A stretch of 64,000 bases of DNA, from positions 2,569,208 through 2,633,207 of the forward strand of contig OZ007004.1 of assembly GCA_963931105.1 (NCBI GenBank). Direction: 5' to 3'. Source of the DNA: UMGS1590 sp900552455 (lineage in GTDB: Bacteria > Bacillota > Peptococcia > Peptococcales > Peptococcaceae). Of the stretch, positions 43,794 through 51,663 are shown piece after piece (position 1 is the stretch's first letter; each line of letters starts with the position of its first letter). Below the pieces are notes generated by a model, which had not been told where the DNA came from, did not search any database, and worked only from the letters and a program-made list of their open reading frames with translations. Made by a program: the position numbers and the translations under genes.

Positions 43794-45038
43794 TTACAAC
43801 TCCATATCTTGCTTCTTTGTAGGGGCAATCCGCCCCTCTCGTTCCCAACGCTCCCGGTTATCCCGGTCAGCGTTGATCTTTGCCTTTGCCAGCATATCCA
43901 TAATGGATTCTTTGGCTTTCTTCTTGACCTGCTCCTTCCCGGCCTGCTTGACTTCCGGCTGCATCAGCGTCCGCTGGATTTTTGCCAGAGCAGTCTGCAT
44001 GACATTTTTAATCTTGTTAATGACTCCATCCAGACGGGCGGCGGCGTACTCACGCTCCTTCTTTGAAGCCTTGCGCTCCGGCGAAAGCACCCACTTTTTC
44101 GTTTCCTCAATCAGACGAATATCTTCCTTGTGTGTCTCCTGACGGACGGTATCGGTCACGACCTCCACCGCCTTGTCATAGGCCGCATCGGAAACATCAT
44201 CTAACAGAGTCTCCACGTCCTCGATTTTGAGTGTCAGTTCTTCCAGCTTCTGCTCCTGCGCCGCAAGCTGCTCCTTCTGTTTCATCAGGATATAATCCTG
44301 CTTTTCCAGATAGTCCCGCCCGCCGTAGGACGGCTCCTGATCCAGATGCAGCCCATGCCGTCTGGCGATGTCAAACAGGAGCGTCCGGCAGACCGCATCA
44401 AAGGTCTGCTTGCGGTTGTTGTTCCGGCCTTTGGGCTTCTCCGGGGTGGGGAGAGGGATGCCCAGTTCTTCCAGCGCCTTTTCCTGCTGGGGGCACAGTT
44501 CCCCGTAGCGGTTCTCACAGTCAAAGACGTGCCGCTCATGGATGTGGGGCGTCCCCTCGTCCAGATGGAGCGCCCAGTCCAGAATGTGGATATGGGAACC
44601 GAAGCGGCGCTCAAATTCCTCATAAAACTCATTGACAATGGAAAAGAGCGTGTCCGGCGGGACGGATTCTCCCATCGTGCCGATCTGGTAGATGCTTTCC
44701 TCCGGGCAGGTCTTGTTGTTTTTCAGCAAGTCCTCCACGGTGCGGTTACGCTCCGTGTGCCGGGTTTTCTCATTCCGGGCGTTCTGAGCCTCCACATAGC
44801 CGCCGTAATGCTCATAGTAGTACATCCGCTCGATTTCCTCAAAGCTGAAATCCGGCTGCTCCGGGTTCTCCCGGAACTCGTGTGTCGTGAAGCCCCGGTA
44901 GCAGTCCCAGTAGACATTTTTCCTTGCCCGTTCTGCGTCAATGTGTTCGCTGTTCTCCACATCGAACCGGCGGTCATTGTGGCGGGGATTGTAGGTGCCA
45001 TGCTTGCCGGAGCGTCCATTGTGTCGTGTCAGTTTCAA
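43794..45038 (-). CDS. MobV/Pre-type relaxase of element B
   Basis: A 414-aa protein with the relaxase metal motif HLDEGTPHIHERH (residues about 157-169) preceded by FGSHIHILDWA. The C-terminal half is a long Lys/Glu coiled coil (AAQEQKLEELTLKIEDVE; KKKAKESIMDMLAKAKINAD). It would nick the element's own oriT. The start is TTG 45038 with GGAGGAAA upstream. The 470 bp ahead of it contain repeats and an inverted repeat that are the likely oriT. Confidence 0.88.
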   Translation of the reverse strand: MKLTRHNGRSGKHGTYNPRHNDRRFDVENSEHIDAERARKNVYWDCYRGFTTHEFRENPEQPDFSFEEIERMYYYEHYGGYVEAQNARNEKTRHTERNRTVEDLLKNNKTCPEESIYQIGTMGESVPPDTLFSIVNEFYEEFERRFGSHIHILDWALHLDEGTPHIHERHVFDCENRYGELCPQQEKALEELGIPLPTPEKPKGRNNNRKQTFDAVCRTLLFDIARRHGLHLDQEPSYGGRDYLEKQDYILMKQKEQLAAQEQKLEELTLKIEDVETLLDDVSDAAYDKAVEVVTDTVRQETHKEDIRLIEETKKWVLSPERKASKKEREYAAARLDGVINKIKNVMQTALAKIQRTLMQPEVKQAGKEQVKKKAKESIMDMLAKAKINADRDNRERWEREGRIAPTKKQDMEL

Positions 45039-45134
45039 AAAGATTTCCTCCTTCCTGCGAAGATGCTGCGGGGCCGGGGAAGGGGCGGCGAAGCCGCAAA
45101 TCCTGCGAATTTTGCGTCAGGTAATACCCAGTAC

Positions 45135-45156
45135 GAGTTGACGCAGGCATCAACTC
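45135..45156. other. Inverted repeat upstream of the MobV relaxase, candidate oriT
   Basis: GAGTTGA and TCAACTC (7 bp perfect) flank an 8-base loop 97 bp upstream of the relaxase start. Relaxases of this class usually bind a hairpin close to their own gene. No nic motif could be assigned with confidence. Confidence 0.4.
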
Positions 45157-45161
45157 TCCCT

Positions 45162-45315
45162 GGGCAAGGCGTTTCACCCTTGACCCGATGGGGCGGCTGC
45201 CCTCAACCCGCCAAGGCACTTCGTCCTTGACCCGATAATGGCTGCCGCCCTTAACCTGCCAATGGGCGTTGCCCCTTGACCCCAGCAGTGCGCTGCCGCC
45301 CCTGCACCCCGGCAC
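45162..45315. repeat. Six imperfect direct repeats of 24-26 bp
   Basis: Six consecutive units share a CCTTGACCCG-like core followed by an AATG-like or GCCAA-like end, for example at 45176, 45193, 45215, 45239, 45264 and 45290. Each unit contains a small GGC...GCC hairpin. The rest of 45,039-45,512 shows no gene. Tandem repeats beside a relaxase gene suggest relaxosome binding or an oriT enhancer. Confidence 0.6.
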
Positions 45316-45512
45316 AAAGGGCTGGCTGCCCTCTGTACTCCCGCACCGGCGAAGCTGGCTTCCACCGCAGAAGCGGTGTTTGCCAGTTTCACCGGCTCCG
45401 TATCCGCACATTTGCGCCCATAGGCGGGGAATGGATACGGAATACGCCTGCGGCGATTGCCGGTCAAAACAGCGGGTGCAGACCCGTCATTTTTTCCGTA
45501 AACGCCCCGATT

Positions 45513-45818
45513 TCAGGCGATTTTTTCTTCCGCCCCTACCACCTGAAAGCCATGCTCTTTTGCGTAGGCGCTGGCGGCGGCTTTCCGTTCCTCGCTGTAC
45601 GGCGGCACCAGCCGGATCGACAGCCGGGACTTATCCAGCACATAGGTCACGCTGCCCTCCGGCGTGCTGCGCTCCAACCGGCACAGCAGCGGATACTTCC
45701 GGCTGAAATCAGCCAGCCTGCGCTTCAAGCTGGCGTTGAAGGTGTAGACGCTGGCAAGGTTTTCCGCCTCGTTCCAGTTGATAATGGTTTCTTTCTCATA
45801 CTTAGACAGCTTCCTCAT
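45513..45818 (-). CDS. Conserved small mobile-element protein (paralogue of 23,680)
   Basis: A 101-aa basic protein (MRKLSKYEKETIINWNEAEN; LVPPYSEERKAAASAYAKEHG). It has the same overall layout as the 93-aa protein of ICE A, so the two elements share this module. GGAGGATCTG precedes ATG 45818, which lies inside the end of the neighbouring 97-aa gene. Function unknown; possibly a nucleic-acid-binding accessory factor. Confidence 0.75.
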   Translation of the reverse strand: MRKLSKYEKETIINWNEAENLASVYTFNASLKRRLADFSRKYPLLCRLERSTPEGSVTYVLDKSRLSIRLVPPYSEERKAAASAYAKEHGFQVVGAEEKIA

Positions 45819-46095
45819 ACAGATCCTCCTCATAATCGGTGTAAGATTTCAGCACACGCAGGCTGCGCTTGAGGCGGCGGTACTCGTCCATCTCCATCCG
45901 CAGATGGTGGTAAAAATCCTCGTACCAGTTTTCGCCCACCTCCGTCTCCACCTTCCGGGCCAGCCCCAGCATCCGGCGTTTGGCCTCCGGGTCAACCGTC
46001 AGGGCCGTCAGCCATTTCAGCCGTGTCACCGTATTGTGGTGGCTGGGACAGCCGTAAGCGTAGAGAATCTTCTTTTCTTTCATGCTCAGTGTCAT
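45802..46095 (-). CDS. Conserved small helical mobile-element protein
   Basis: A 97-aa protein (MTLSMKEKKILYAYGCPSHH; TVTRLKWLTALTVDPEAKRR; RRLKRSLRVLKSYTDYEEDL). TGGAGGAA precedes ATG 46095. The frame continues upstream to 46281 without a good start, so the shorter form is preferred. It overlaps the 101-aa gene by 17 nt. Mainly helical with a Tyr/Asp-rich end; no domain recognised. The 362 bp upstream, to the XRE gene, hold only that gene's promoter. Confidence 0.72.
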   Translation of the reverse strand: MTLSMKEKKILYAYGCPSHHNTVTRLKWLTALTVDPEAKRRMLGLARKVETEVGENWYEDFYHHLRMEMDEYRRLKRSLRVLKSYTDYEEDLYEEAV

Positions 46096-46385
46096 AATGA
46101 TTTCCTCCATTTCTTTGCTGCGGAGCCATGCGCCCCGCATGATAAACTTGTTTCCTGTCCGCCGTTCTGCCTGCAAGCCGCTCCTGCCCGGAATTTCTCC
46201 CGGCGTATCGGCCTCTTTGGTGCGCTCGATTTCTGTCCTGGCGTCACTTCCCCGGAGGCCATACCCCTTGCAGCCGGTCATTCGATTTTCAAGGTTCTGT
46301 GCCTGTCTGCAAGAACCAGTTTACCGAAAAAAGAGGCTCTTTCCCGTATATCCAAAACGTCGGAAAAACGCTTGAAAGCCGCATA

Positions 46386-46414
46386 TTTCCACGCTTATGG
46401 AATCGTGCTATAAT
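46386..46414 (+). promoter_or_regulatory. Promoter of the XRE regulator gene
   Basis: TTTCCA (46386-46391) and TATAAT (46409-46414) are 17 bp apart on the plus strand, 44 bp before the ATG. A TTTCCACGCTTATGGAA half-palindrome overlaps the -35 and may be an autoregulatory operator. Confidence 0.65.
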
Positions 46415-46457
46415 GGGTGTAATCACTGAAAAACGATAACGAGAGAGGGGGCTTTGG

Positions 46458-47306
46458 ATGTACGCAAAGCTGACAATCCCGGAGCGGCTCAAAGACCTGC
46501 GGGTGGTAGATAAGCACCTGACGCTGGAACAACTGGCGGAGCAGACCGGCCTGTCTAAATCCGCGCTGGGAAAATACGAAACCGATGACTACAAGGACAT
46601 CAGCCCGTTTGCGATTGCAACGCTGGCGGACTTTTACGGCGTGTCCACCGACTATCTGATGGGGCTGACGGAAAATAAAAATCACCCAAACACAGAACTT
46701 CAATCTCTGCATCTGAGTGATGATATGGTGGAACTTTTGAGCAGCGGCAAAATCAACAACCGACTTCTCTGCGAACTGGCTATCCACCCGAATTTCCGGC
46801 GGCTGATGATAGATATGGAAATCTGCATCGACCAGATCGCCAATATGCGGGTGGAGCAGATGAATCTGGTGTTGGAGGCCACCCGACAGACCGTCATGAG
46901 CAAGTATGCACCCGGAGAAGATGACCTCTATATGCGGACGCTGGAACTGGGGCAGGTGCAGGAAAGCGATTTTTACAGCCACGTCATGCACGATGATCTG
47001 GACAGCATCGTCCGGGACATCCGGGAAGCACACCGCAAAGACAAGACCACCGCCGACCCGCAGCCCACGCTGGATGATGTGAAGGAAAAATTTGAGCAGG
47101 CCATAGGGCAGGGCAGCGATACAGAAATGCTGATCCACGAGTTCTGCGATAAGTTGCAGATACCATTTGAGAAGATTTCCTCGGAGGACTTCTCGGCGTT
47201 CCTGCGGATACTGAGCCTGTCCAAGCAGCTCAAAAGCCCCAACAATATGAGGGGAAAGGCCAGCCCCATTCCTCCCAACCGCAAGGCCAGACGTAAGCGG
47301 AAGTAA
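46458..47306 (+). CDS. XRE-family regulator with long C-terminal domain
   Basis: A 282-aa protein whose first 70 residues form a Cro/CI helix-turn-helix (LTLEQLAEQTGLSKSALGKY; FAIATLADFYGVSTDYLMGL). A helical sensor or dimerisation domain of about 200 residues follows, with a basic tail ending RKARRKRK. GAGAGGGGGC precedes ATG 46458. It is the only plus-strand gene of element B and faces the mobilisation genes, so it probably represses mobility functions until a signal arrives. Its ligand is unknown. Confidence 0.9.
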   Translation: MYAKLTIPERLKDLRVVDKHLTLEQLAEQTGLSKSALGKYETDDYKDISPFAIATLADFYGVSTDYLMGLTENKNHPNTELQSLHLSDDMVELLSSGKINNRLLCELAIHPNFRRLMIDMEICIDQIANMRVEQMNLVLEATRQTVMSKYAPGEDDLYMRTLELGQVQESDFYSHVMHDDLDSIVRDIREAHRKDKTTADPQPTLDDVKEKFEQAIGQGSDTEMLIHEFCDKLQIPFEKISSEDFSAFLRILSLSKQLKSPNNMRGKASPIPPNRKARRKRK

Positions 47307-47427
47307 AATTTCCATATCCGGAAGCGGCAAAAAAGCCATCCGCCGATTGATTGGCAAATGGCTTTCGTGAAGCTGTATTCTGTTGTAGTGGTTGTGCCCA
47401 GTTTGGGAACAACCACTATTGAAGATG

Positions 47428-47709
47428 CTATTCTTTGTCTTTCTGCGATACCTGTGCATGGGCTTCCTGCTGAACAAGCAGCCCCGCCGAAAAGCCATAT
47501 TTGAAGTGGCTTTCGTTTTCCTCACACTGGGCGATTGCCACCTGCTCCCGCAGTTCTTCAACCAGTGCATAGTCCTCTTTGCTCAGACGCTCCGATAAAG
47601 TGTCCATCAGGGCGGCGCTGGCTTTGACTGCCTGCTTGAACCTCGGTGAATCAGCGACCACCGTTTCACAGGGATAAAATCTGCCGTTATATATTTCTTC
47701 CAGAATCAT
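47428..47709 (-). CDS. DUF6809-like protein
   Basis: A 93-aa helical protein from ATG 47709 (GGAGGTGGG upstream): MILEEIYNGRFYPCETVV at the start and CEENESHFKYGFSAGLLVQQ near the end. The Y/F-GF.AGL motif is typical of small DUF6809-like proteins of Firmicutes. It follows tnpV by 13 nt and is probably cotranscribed with it. Function unknown. Confidence 0.72.
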   Translation of the reverse strand: MILEEIYNGRFYPCETVVADSPRFKQAVKASAALMDTLSERLSKEDYALVEELREQVAIAQCEENESHFKYGFSAGLLVQQEAHAQVSQKDKE

Positions 47710-47722
47710 GCACCCACCTCCC

Positions 47723-48100
47723 TCAGACAAAAATCATCTCAGACAGGATGATTTCCTCTGCCCGGCTGCGGATGCTGTTCATGCCCCCGACCCATGCAAG
47801 CTGGTCACGGGCTTTCAGTTCCTCGGTGACACCCTCCGCCTCCTGCATCTGCGAGACGATACACGCCAGCCGGTCAGCGGCCTGTTCGTTCAGGTCAGCA
47901 AGATATGTCCAGAGCTTTCCCGACAGAAGCAGGGCATTGTACTGACCGGGCCGGTGTTCTTGCAAAAACGCCTTGTGCATCCGGCCCCACCGTCCAATGG
48001 GGCGACTTTCCTCCGGCAGCTTCAGATCGGGGATGTAGTAGTCTCCCACCAGCGTGTAGCTGATGCCGTTTTGATGGATTTTCTTTGGTAAATGCTCCAT
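47723..48100 (-). CDS. tnpV: TnpV family protein of element B
   Basis: A 125-aa TnpV protein (GDYYIPDLKLPEESRPIGRW; WVGGMNSIRSRAEEIILSEM). ACAGGAGG precedes ATG 48100. It lies about 100 bp inside the right end of element B. TnpV proteins occur on many clostridial elements without a proven role; the conserved helical C-terminus and basic centre fit a DNA- or protein-binding accessory. Each of the three elements in this window has one copy. Confidence 0.88.
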   Translation of the reverse strand: MEHLPKKIHQNGISYTLVGDYYIPDLKLPEESRPIGRWGRMHKAFLQEHRPGQYNALLLSGKLWTYLADLNEQAADRLACIVSQMQEAEGVTEELKARDQLAWVGGMNSIRSRAEEIILSEMIFV

Positions 48101-48139
48101 GTTCGACCTCCTGTATTCAGTTTTTTCAGAATCCAGTTG

Positions 48140-48156
48140 ATCGTGTCCCTGTTCAT
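48140..48156 (-). repeat. 17-bp repeat shared with the recombinase promoter
   Basis: The block reads ATGAACAGGGACACGAT on the minus strand and is identical to plus-strand 41281-41297. It lies 46-62 bp inside the right junction of element B. Confidence 0.6.
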
Positions 48157-48782
48157 GATAAATTCAAGGCAACTGAACTCTTCACGAACAAGTATGGCAT
48201 ATCTTTCCCCAATTTTTGATAGTTGAGCGAGTGGGAAGTCTCCCGCCCACGGCTCTCGCCGGTGTTATAGGTGTCAATGGTCTCCTTGCCCAGCACAGCG
48301 GCCAGCTCTTTGAGCGTGGTTGGCTCCTTGCCGCCCAGGAAGATGGATGTATCCATGTTGCCGATGATGGTATCGGCGTTGTCCTTATAGATGGCTTTCA
48401 GCTGGGACTGCGCCTGCAACACCAGACAGGCGGAGATCTCACGGCTTCGGATGGTAGCGACCAGCTTTTCAAGGCGGGGAATCTGCCCGATATTGGCGGC
48501 CTCGTCAATGAGGCACCGCACATGGACCGGTAGCCGTCCGCCGTATACATCGTCAGCCTTTTCGCATAAGAGATTGAACAGCTGGGTGTAGCACATGGAG
48601 ATCAGGAAGTTAAAGCTGTCATCGGTATCGCTCATAATCAGGAACAAGGCGGTCCGCCGGTCTCCCAGGGTGTCCAGTTCCAGCTCGTCATAGGCTGTGA
48701 CCTCCCGAAGCTCGGCAATGTCGAACACGGCCAGCCGCGCACCGCAGGAAATAAGTATGCTCTTGGCTGTCTTGCCCGAAAC
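48153..48782 (-). pseudogene. traG: TraG/VirD4 coupling protein, middle fragment
   Basis: The frame VSGKTAKSILISCGARLAVF to RETSHSLNYQKLGK is VirD4/TraG sequence, including Walker B-type CLIDEAANIGQIPRLEKLVA and the VLQAQSQLKAIY region. At 48,202-48,206 it leaves traG and enters element B (…DMPYLFVKSSVALNLS then stop). On the other side traG similarity ends at the Val codon 48780-48782, with a stop further on. The Walker A half and N-terminal helices are missing here and should lie beyond element C. The short extension to 48153 is not native. Confidence 0.9.
48202..48206. other. Right junction of element B (attachment site)
   Basis: TCTTT identical to 34980-34984. On the minus strand traG reads CAAAAATTGGGG-AAAGA here and continues AAAGA-ACTGATGAGC at the other junction; the join codes QKLGKELMSQ, the normal traG sequence. 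Confidence 0.7.
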
Positions 48783-48823
48783 GAGTTGTCAAGGACTTTT
48801 TAATCAAATTCACAAAAAAGCCA

Positions 48824-48863
48824 CAAAAAAAGTGCCAGGAAGCACTTTCATGCTCCTGACACT
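48824..48863 (-). terminator. Terminator at the left end of element C
   Basis: AGTGCCAGGA...TCCTGACACT arms (48831-48863) form a stem with a few mismatches, followed on the minus strand by seven Ts (48824-48830). It ends the transcript of the 121-aa gene. Confidence 0.8.
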
Positions 48864-48876
48864 CAGGCGGGCGGGG

Positions 48877-49242
48877 TTACTTGCGGCCACTTAACAGTTC
48901 GTCACAAAGGTACGCATATTCCGGCAGTTGGTCGATATAGGGTTTCCAGCGCCGCTTAATCTCGGCCAGTTCCAGCGGATCGGCGTCCTCAAAGTCATGG
49001 TCGTTTCCGGTCATTCCGAAAACATCCAGTGCAATATCATTCAAGCACTCATAACAAAGAGCAGTTGCGGACTCTATCCTGTTGCCGGTGTCAACATAAA
49101 CCGGGTCAAGGGATATTGCCAGCCAAACATAGCCAACCTTGTCTGACCAAACCAAATCATAAGCGGTCATTTGTTGGATGTGTTTCTCGAACACTTTGCG
49201 GACGCGCTCGATTTCAATTTTCTCTTTTTCTGTGTACAGCAT
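48877..49242 (-). CDS. Small conserved mobile-element protein, unknown function
   Basis: A 121-aa acidic protein (MLYTEKEKIEIERVRKVFEK; YDLVWSDKVGYVWLAISL; DADPLELAEIKRRWKPYIDQ). AAGGAGG lies 8 nt before ATG 49242; ATG 49248 is too close. It is the last gene of the replication module and is followed by a terminator. I do not recognise the family. Confidence 0.7.
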   Translation of the reverse strand: MLYTEKEKIEIERVRKVFEKHIQQMTAYDLVWSDKVGYVWLAISLDPVYVDTGNRIESATALCYECLNDIALDVFGMTGNDHDFEDADPLELAEIKRRWKPYIDQLPEYAYLCDELLSGRK

Positions 49243-49320
49243 TTTCATGTCCTCCTTGGCTAAAAGTTTTGGTGTGTACCATCATCAGTTTAGCACAAGG
49301 CGGCTGGCTTTATCAGCCGG

Positions 49321-49512
49321 TCACATCTGCTGTATCTCGTTTTTAAGCATACGCTTGATTTTGTCGCTCATGGTTTCGGTGCTGGTGTCGCTGAAATGGA
49401 CGCGCACCTTGTAGGTGGTCTTGCCGATTTTCTTTACCAGCGCGGGGGCGTCCTCCGGCGCTCTGGCCGGAGTGGTGTCTGCGGTCTGCATGGTACGGGT
49501 TTCTTCGTTCAT
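49321..49512 (-). CDS. tnpW: TnpW family protein
   Basis: A 63-aa protein ending LVKKIGKTTYKVRVHFSDTS then ETMSDKIKRMLKNEIQ, the TnpW signature of clostridial transposons. AAAGGAG precedes ATG 49512. The N-terminal part is a polar, Thr/Ala-rich lead. It follows the DnaC-like gene by 44 nt. Its role is not known; it is regularly found beside replication genes of these elements. Confidence 0.88.
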   Translation of the reverse strand: MNEETRTMQTADTTPARAPEDAPALVKKIGKTTYKVRVHFSDTSTETMSDKIKRMLKNEIQQM

Positions 49513-49556
49513 GGCGCTCCTTTCTCCGGGCGGGGCTGCGCCGTCCGGCAAAACAA

Positions 49557-50420
49557 TCAGTCGCTCTTACGGTTCACAATGTCTTTCGCCGCCTGCCTGG
49601 TGGCCCCGGCGTTTTCCTCTCGGAAGTTTTTCCCGGCAAAGAGGATCGGGGCGCACCGTTCCAGGATACGGTCATAGATACGGGCGTGGGCCAGGTCGGG
49701 CGGGTTCTTGAGTTCGGCCAGTTTCAGGTTGGTGGTGATTATCATGGGCCTGCGGCTGCGGTAGCGGCTGTCAATGACGAAAAACATCTGCTCCATCGCA
49801 TACTCGGTACTGCGCTCCACACCCAAATCGTCAATGATGAGCAGGTCGTACTCGTCAAAGCTGGCGATAAAGTCGGCCCTGTCCTCGGAAAACATCCCTG
49901 TCAGACGGTTCAGGATGGTGGGAAAGTTCGTCATCAGTACCGGCACATCCCGGTCAAGTAGGGCGTTTGCGATACAACCGGCGAAAAAGGACTTGCCGGT
50001 TCCCACATCCCCAAACAGCAGCAGGCCGGTGTTGTTTCGGTATGCCTCCTTCCAGTTCTCCACATAGGCGCGGGCCTTGTCCATCAGGGGATTTTGGCCG
50101 TTGTCGTTGGCAAAGGTGTAGTCGTACAGATAGCGGTCTTGCAGGCCCTGGGCCTTCCGGCGCTTGATACGCTCCATACGGCGCTGCCGTTCCTCGGCGG
50201 CCTTGCGCTGTTCCTCAGCCTCCCGCTGGCACTGGCAGATACAGCGGGGCATGAAGTAGCCCGGTTTCCCAAAGCATGGCACAACGGTCTGCCTCTGGCC
50301 GCCGCACTTCTTACAGTGAATGAGGCCGTCTGCCGGGTCTATGTACTCGTCCCCGGCCAGTTCCACACCGGCGGCTGCCTTGTCGATCAGCGCCCGGATT
50401 TCTGCGGTAATCTCCATCAT
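49557..50420 (-). CDS. DnaC/IstB-like AAA+ ATPase (helicase loader)
   Basis: The 287-aa protein has a zinc-ribbon-like start (HCKKCGG...CICQCQ), a Lys/Arg coiled coil (residues about 65-90), Walker A FGDVGTGKSFFAG near 138 and Walker B LLIIDDLGVE near 195. Sensor-type ITTNLKLAELKN and arginine-rich RIYDRILERC follow. DnaC-like proteins load the replicative helicase. The start overlaps the replisome-organizer stop by 4 nt, so the two work as an initiation pair. Confidence 0.92.
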   Translation of the reverse strand: MMEITAEIRALIDKAAAGVELAGDEYIDPADGLIHCKKCGGQRQTVVPCFGKPGYFMPRCICQCQREAEEQRKAAEERQRRMERIKRRKAQGLQDRYLYDYTFANDNGQNPLMDKARAYVENWKEAYRNNTGLLLFGDVGTGKSFFAGCIANALLDRDVPVLMTNFPTILNRLTGMFSEDRADFIASFDEYDLLIIDDLGVERSTEYAMEQMFFVIDSRYRSRRPMIITTNLKLAELKNPPDLAHARIYDRILERCAPILFAGKNFREENAGATRQAAKDIVNRKSD

Positions 50421-51151
50421 ACGGTTTCATCCTCCTTTACGCTGTAATCCCGGTTGCGGGTGGGCTGGGCCGCTTTCCTGACGTCCTCGCCAGCCCAGCG
50501 CCGGATGGTGGCCGCATGGCTCTGATACCGCTTGCCGGTAGAAGCCATGTACTCGGACAGCTTTTCGATGTACTGGCCCCATACGGTGGGAAAGCTGGCC
50601 TGCAAGTCTGCCAGTTCCTCGTCCGTCAGGAAAACATTCTGGTAACGGCCATAGGCGCGGGCGGGGTGTCCCTTCTCTATCTCTCTCTTTATCTCTCTCT
50701 CTTTCTCTAACTCTATCTCTATCTCTGGTGGACGAATGTCGGACAAATGTCCGCCGTTTGTCCGGGGCGCGGAAAGAGCCTTGTTTTGGAGCCTCGCCGC
50801 CCGCTTTCGCTCGGCCTCGGTGGAGGACTGGCCGATCAGCAGCTCGATATTGCTCATGTAAAAAGTGCCGCTGTCCAGCACTTCCACAAGGCCCAGCTTC
50901 AGGAAGATTTGCAAGGCCCTCTCCACAGTGCCGATCTGCTGGCGGGTGATGGTGGCAATCATCTGCGCCGTGTAGGGGATATTCTCGTCAAGCTGGAGCC
51001 GCCCGCCGTGTTTCAGGGATTTCAGATACAGCTTGAGCAGGATATTGGAGTACAGCACACCGTCCTGCATACTTTCCAGCAGCACGATGGAGTCATCGTC
51101 AAAATAGTTCTCTTTGAGTTTCAGGTAGTAATATTTTCGATTGTCTGACAT
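50417..51151 (-). CDS. Replisome organizer / replication initiator
   Basis: A 244-aa protein with the phage-type replisome organizer N-terminus (RKYYYLKLKENYFDDDSIVL; NILLKLYLKSLKHGGRLQLD), a winged-helix-like middle and a linker of Glu/Ile/Lys. A helicase-loader interaction tail (WGQYIEKLSEYMASTGKRYQ) ends it. GGAGGAA precedes ATG 51151. Residues 142-159 are encoded by an almost pure GAGATA/GAGAGA repeat. It probably binds the element's origin and recruits the DnaC-like protein. Confidence 0.88.
   Translation of the reverse strand: MSDNRKYYYLKLKENYFDDDSIVLLESMQDGVLYSNILLKLYLKSLKHGGRLQLDENIPYTAQMIATITRQQIGTVERALQIFLKLGLVEVLDSGTFYMSNIELLIGQSSTEAERKRAARLQNKALSAPRTNGGHLSDIRPPEIEIELEKEREIKREIEKGHPARAYGRYQNVFLTDEELADLQASFPTVWGQYIEKLSEYMASTGKRYQSHAATIRRWAGEDVRKAAQPTRNRDYSVKEDETV
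50674..50726. repeat. GA-rich simple sequence inside the replisome organizer gene
   Basis: About 53 bp made almost only of CTCT/CTAT units (GAGA/ATAG on the coding strand), encoding an alternating Glu/Ile/Lys/Arg linker. Such tracts can gain or lose units by slippage and so shift the frame. Confidence 0.7.
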
Positions 51152-51264
51152 GGGTTCCTCCTTGGGGTTCGTTTTGGGCTTCTGTACGCATTTAGAGGGC
51201 CGTTTTGGGGGCCAGAGGATAAATCTATCAGGCCCCCGCCGACACCCTCGGAAAAAGCCTTGAT

Positions 51265-51663
51265 TTACAAGGGCTTTTTGCCCTCTAATTGTCCACGCTG
51301 TACCCTCCTTCGGCGCTCGCACTCGGCCTTTTGCCGCCGGTGGACTTTCGGCGCACATTCCGGGCAGTATTTGGCCCGGTTGGAGCCGGGGGTGAACAGC
51401 GCCCCGCAGACGGCGCACCGTTTGGCGTCCAGGCGGTGGAACAGGGCTGTTTCCAGTTCCCTGTCCAGCGGCAGCACCGCCGCCCGGAACCACCGGCACA
51501 ACAGGGAGTAGGAAATGGACTGGACACAGACACATTCCTCCCCATCGTCCAGCGCAATACAGTTGCCGCCGTCATAGTTGCAGCACTCATGTACCAGCCG
51601 CCGCGCTCTGCGGTACTGGCGGTAGTCCATGACGGGGATGGGTTCAGGCTTGCTTTTCTTCAT
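51265..51663 (-). CDS. Cysteine-rich protein (VLP-type zinc-binding)
   Basis: A 132-aa protein with two Cys clusters: HECCNYDGGNCIALDDGEEC (residues about 26-45) and CAVCGALFTPGSNRAKYCPEC (about 85-105), the second a zinc ribbon. The basic C-terminus (RRQKAECERRRRVQRG) suggests DNA or RNA binding. It resembles the Cys-rich VLP proteins found beside replication genes in clostridial mobile elements. ATG 51663 lies inside the previous gene's end. Function unknown. Confidence 0.82.
   Translation of the reverse strand: MKKSKPEPIPVMDYRQYRRARRLVHECCNYDGGNCIALDDGEECVCVQSISYSLLCRWFRAAVLPLDRELETALFHRLDAKRCAVCGALFTPGSNRAKYCPECAPKVHRRQKAECERRRRVQRGQLEGKKPL

Larger units (their letters stand above)
34985..48201. 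mobile_element. Element B: serine-recombinase mobilizable element inserted in traG
   Basis: About 13.2 kb bounded by the duplicated TCTTT at traG breakpoints. It carries an Sdp/ABC cargo (35.5-39.4 kb), a large serine recombinase, VirE-like and CHC2 genes with iteron-like repeats, a MobV relaxase, an XRE regulator, DUF6809-like and TnpV genes. Relaxase but no secretion genes means it is mobilizable only with help, for example from an ICE A-type system. The recombinase lies 4.6 kb from the nearer end, unusual for such elements, which hints that the cargo was added later. Confidence 0.8.

Noticed and set aside
45162..45315. CRISPR-like array
   Set aside because: Units are diverged, contiguous and without spacers of constant length; no cas gene is near.
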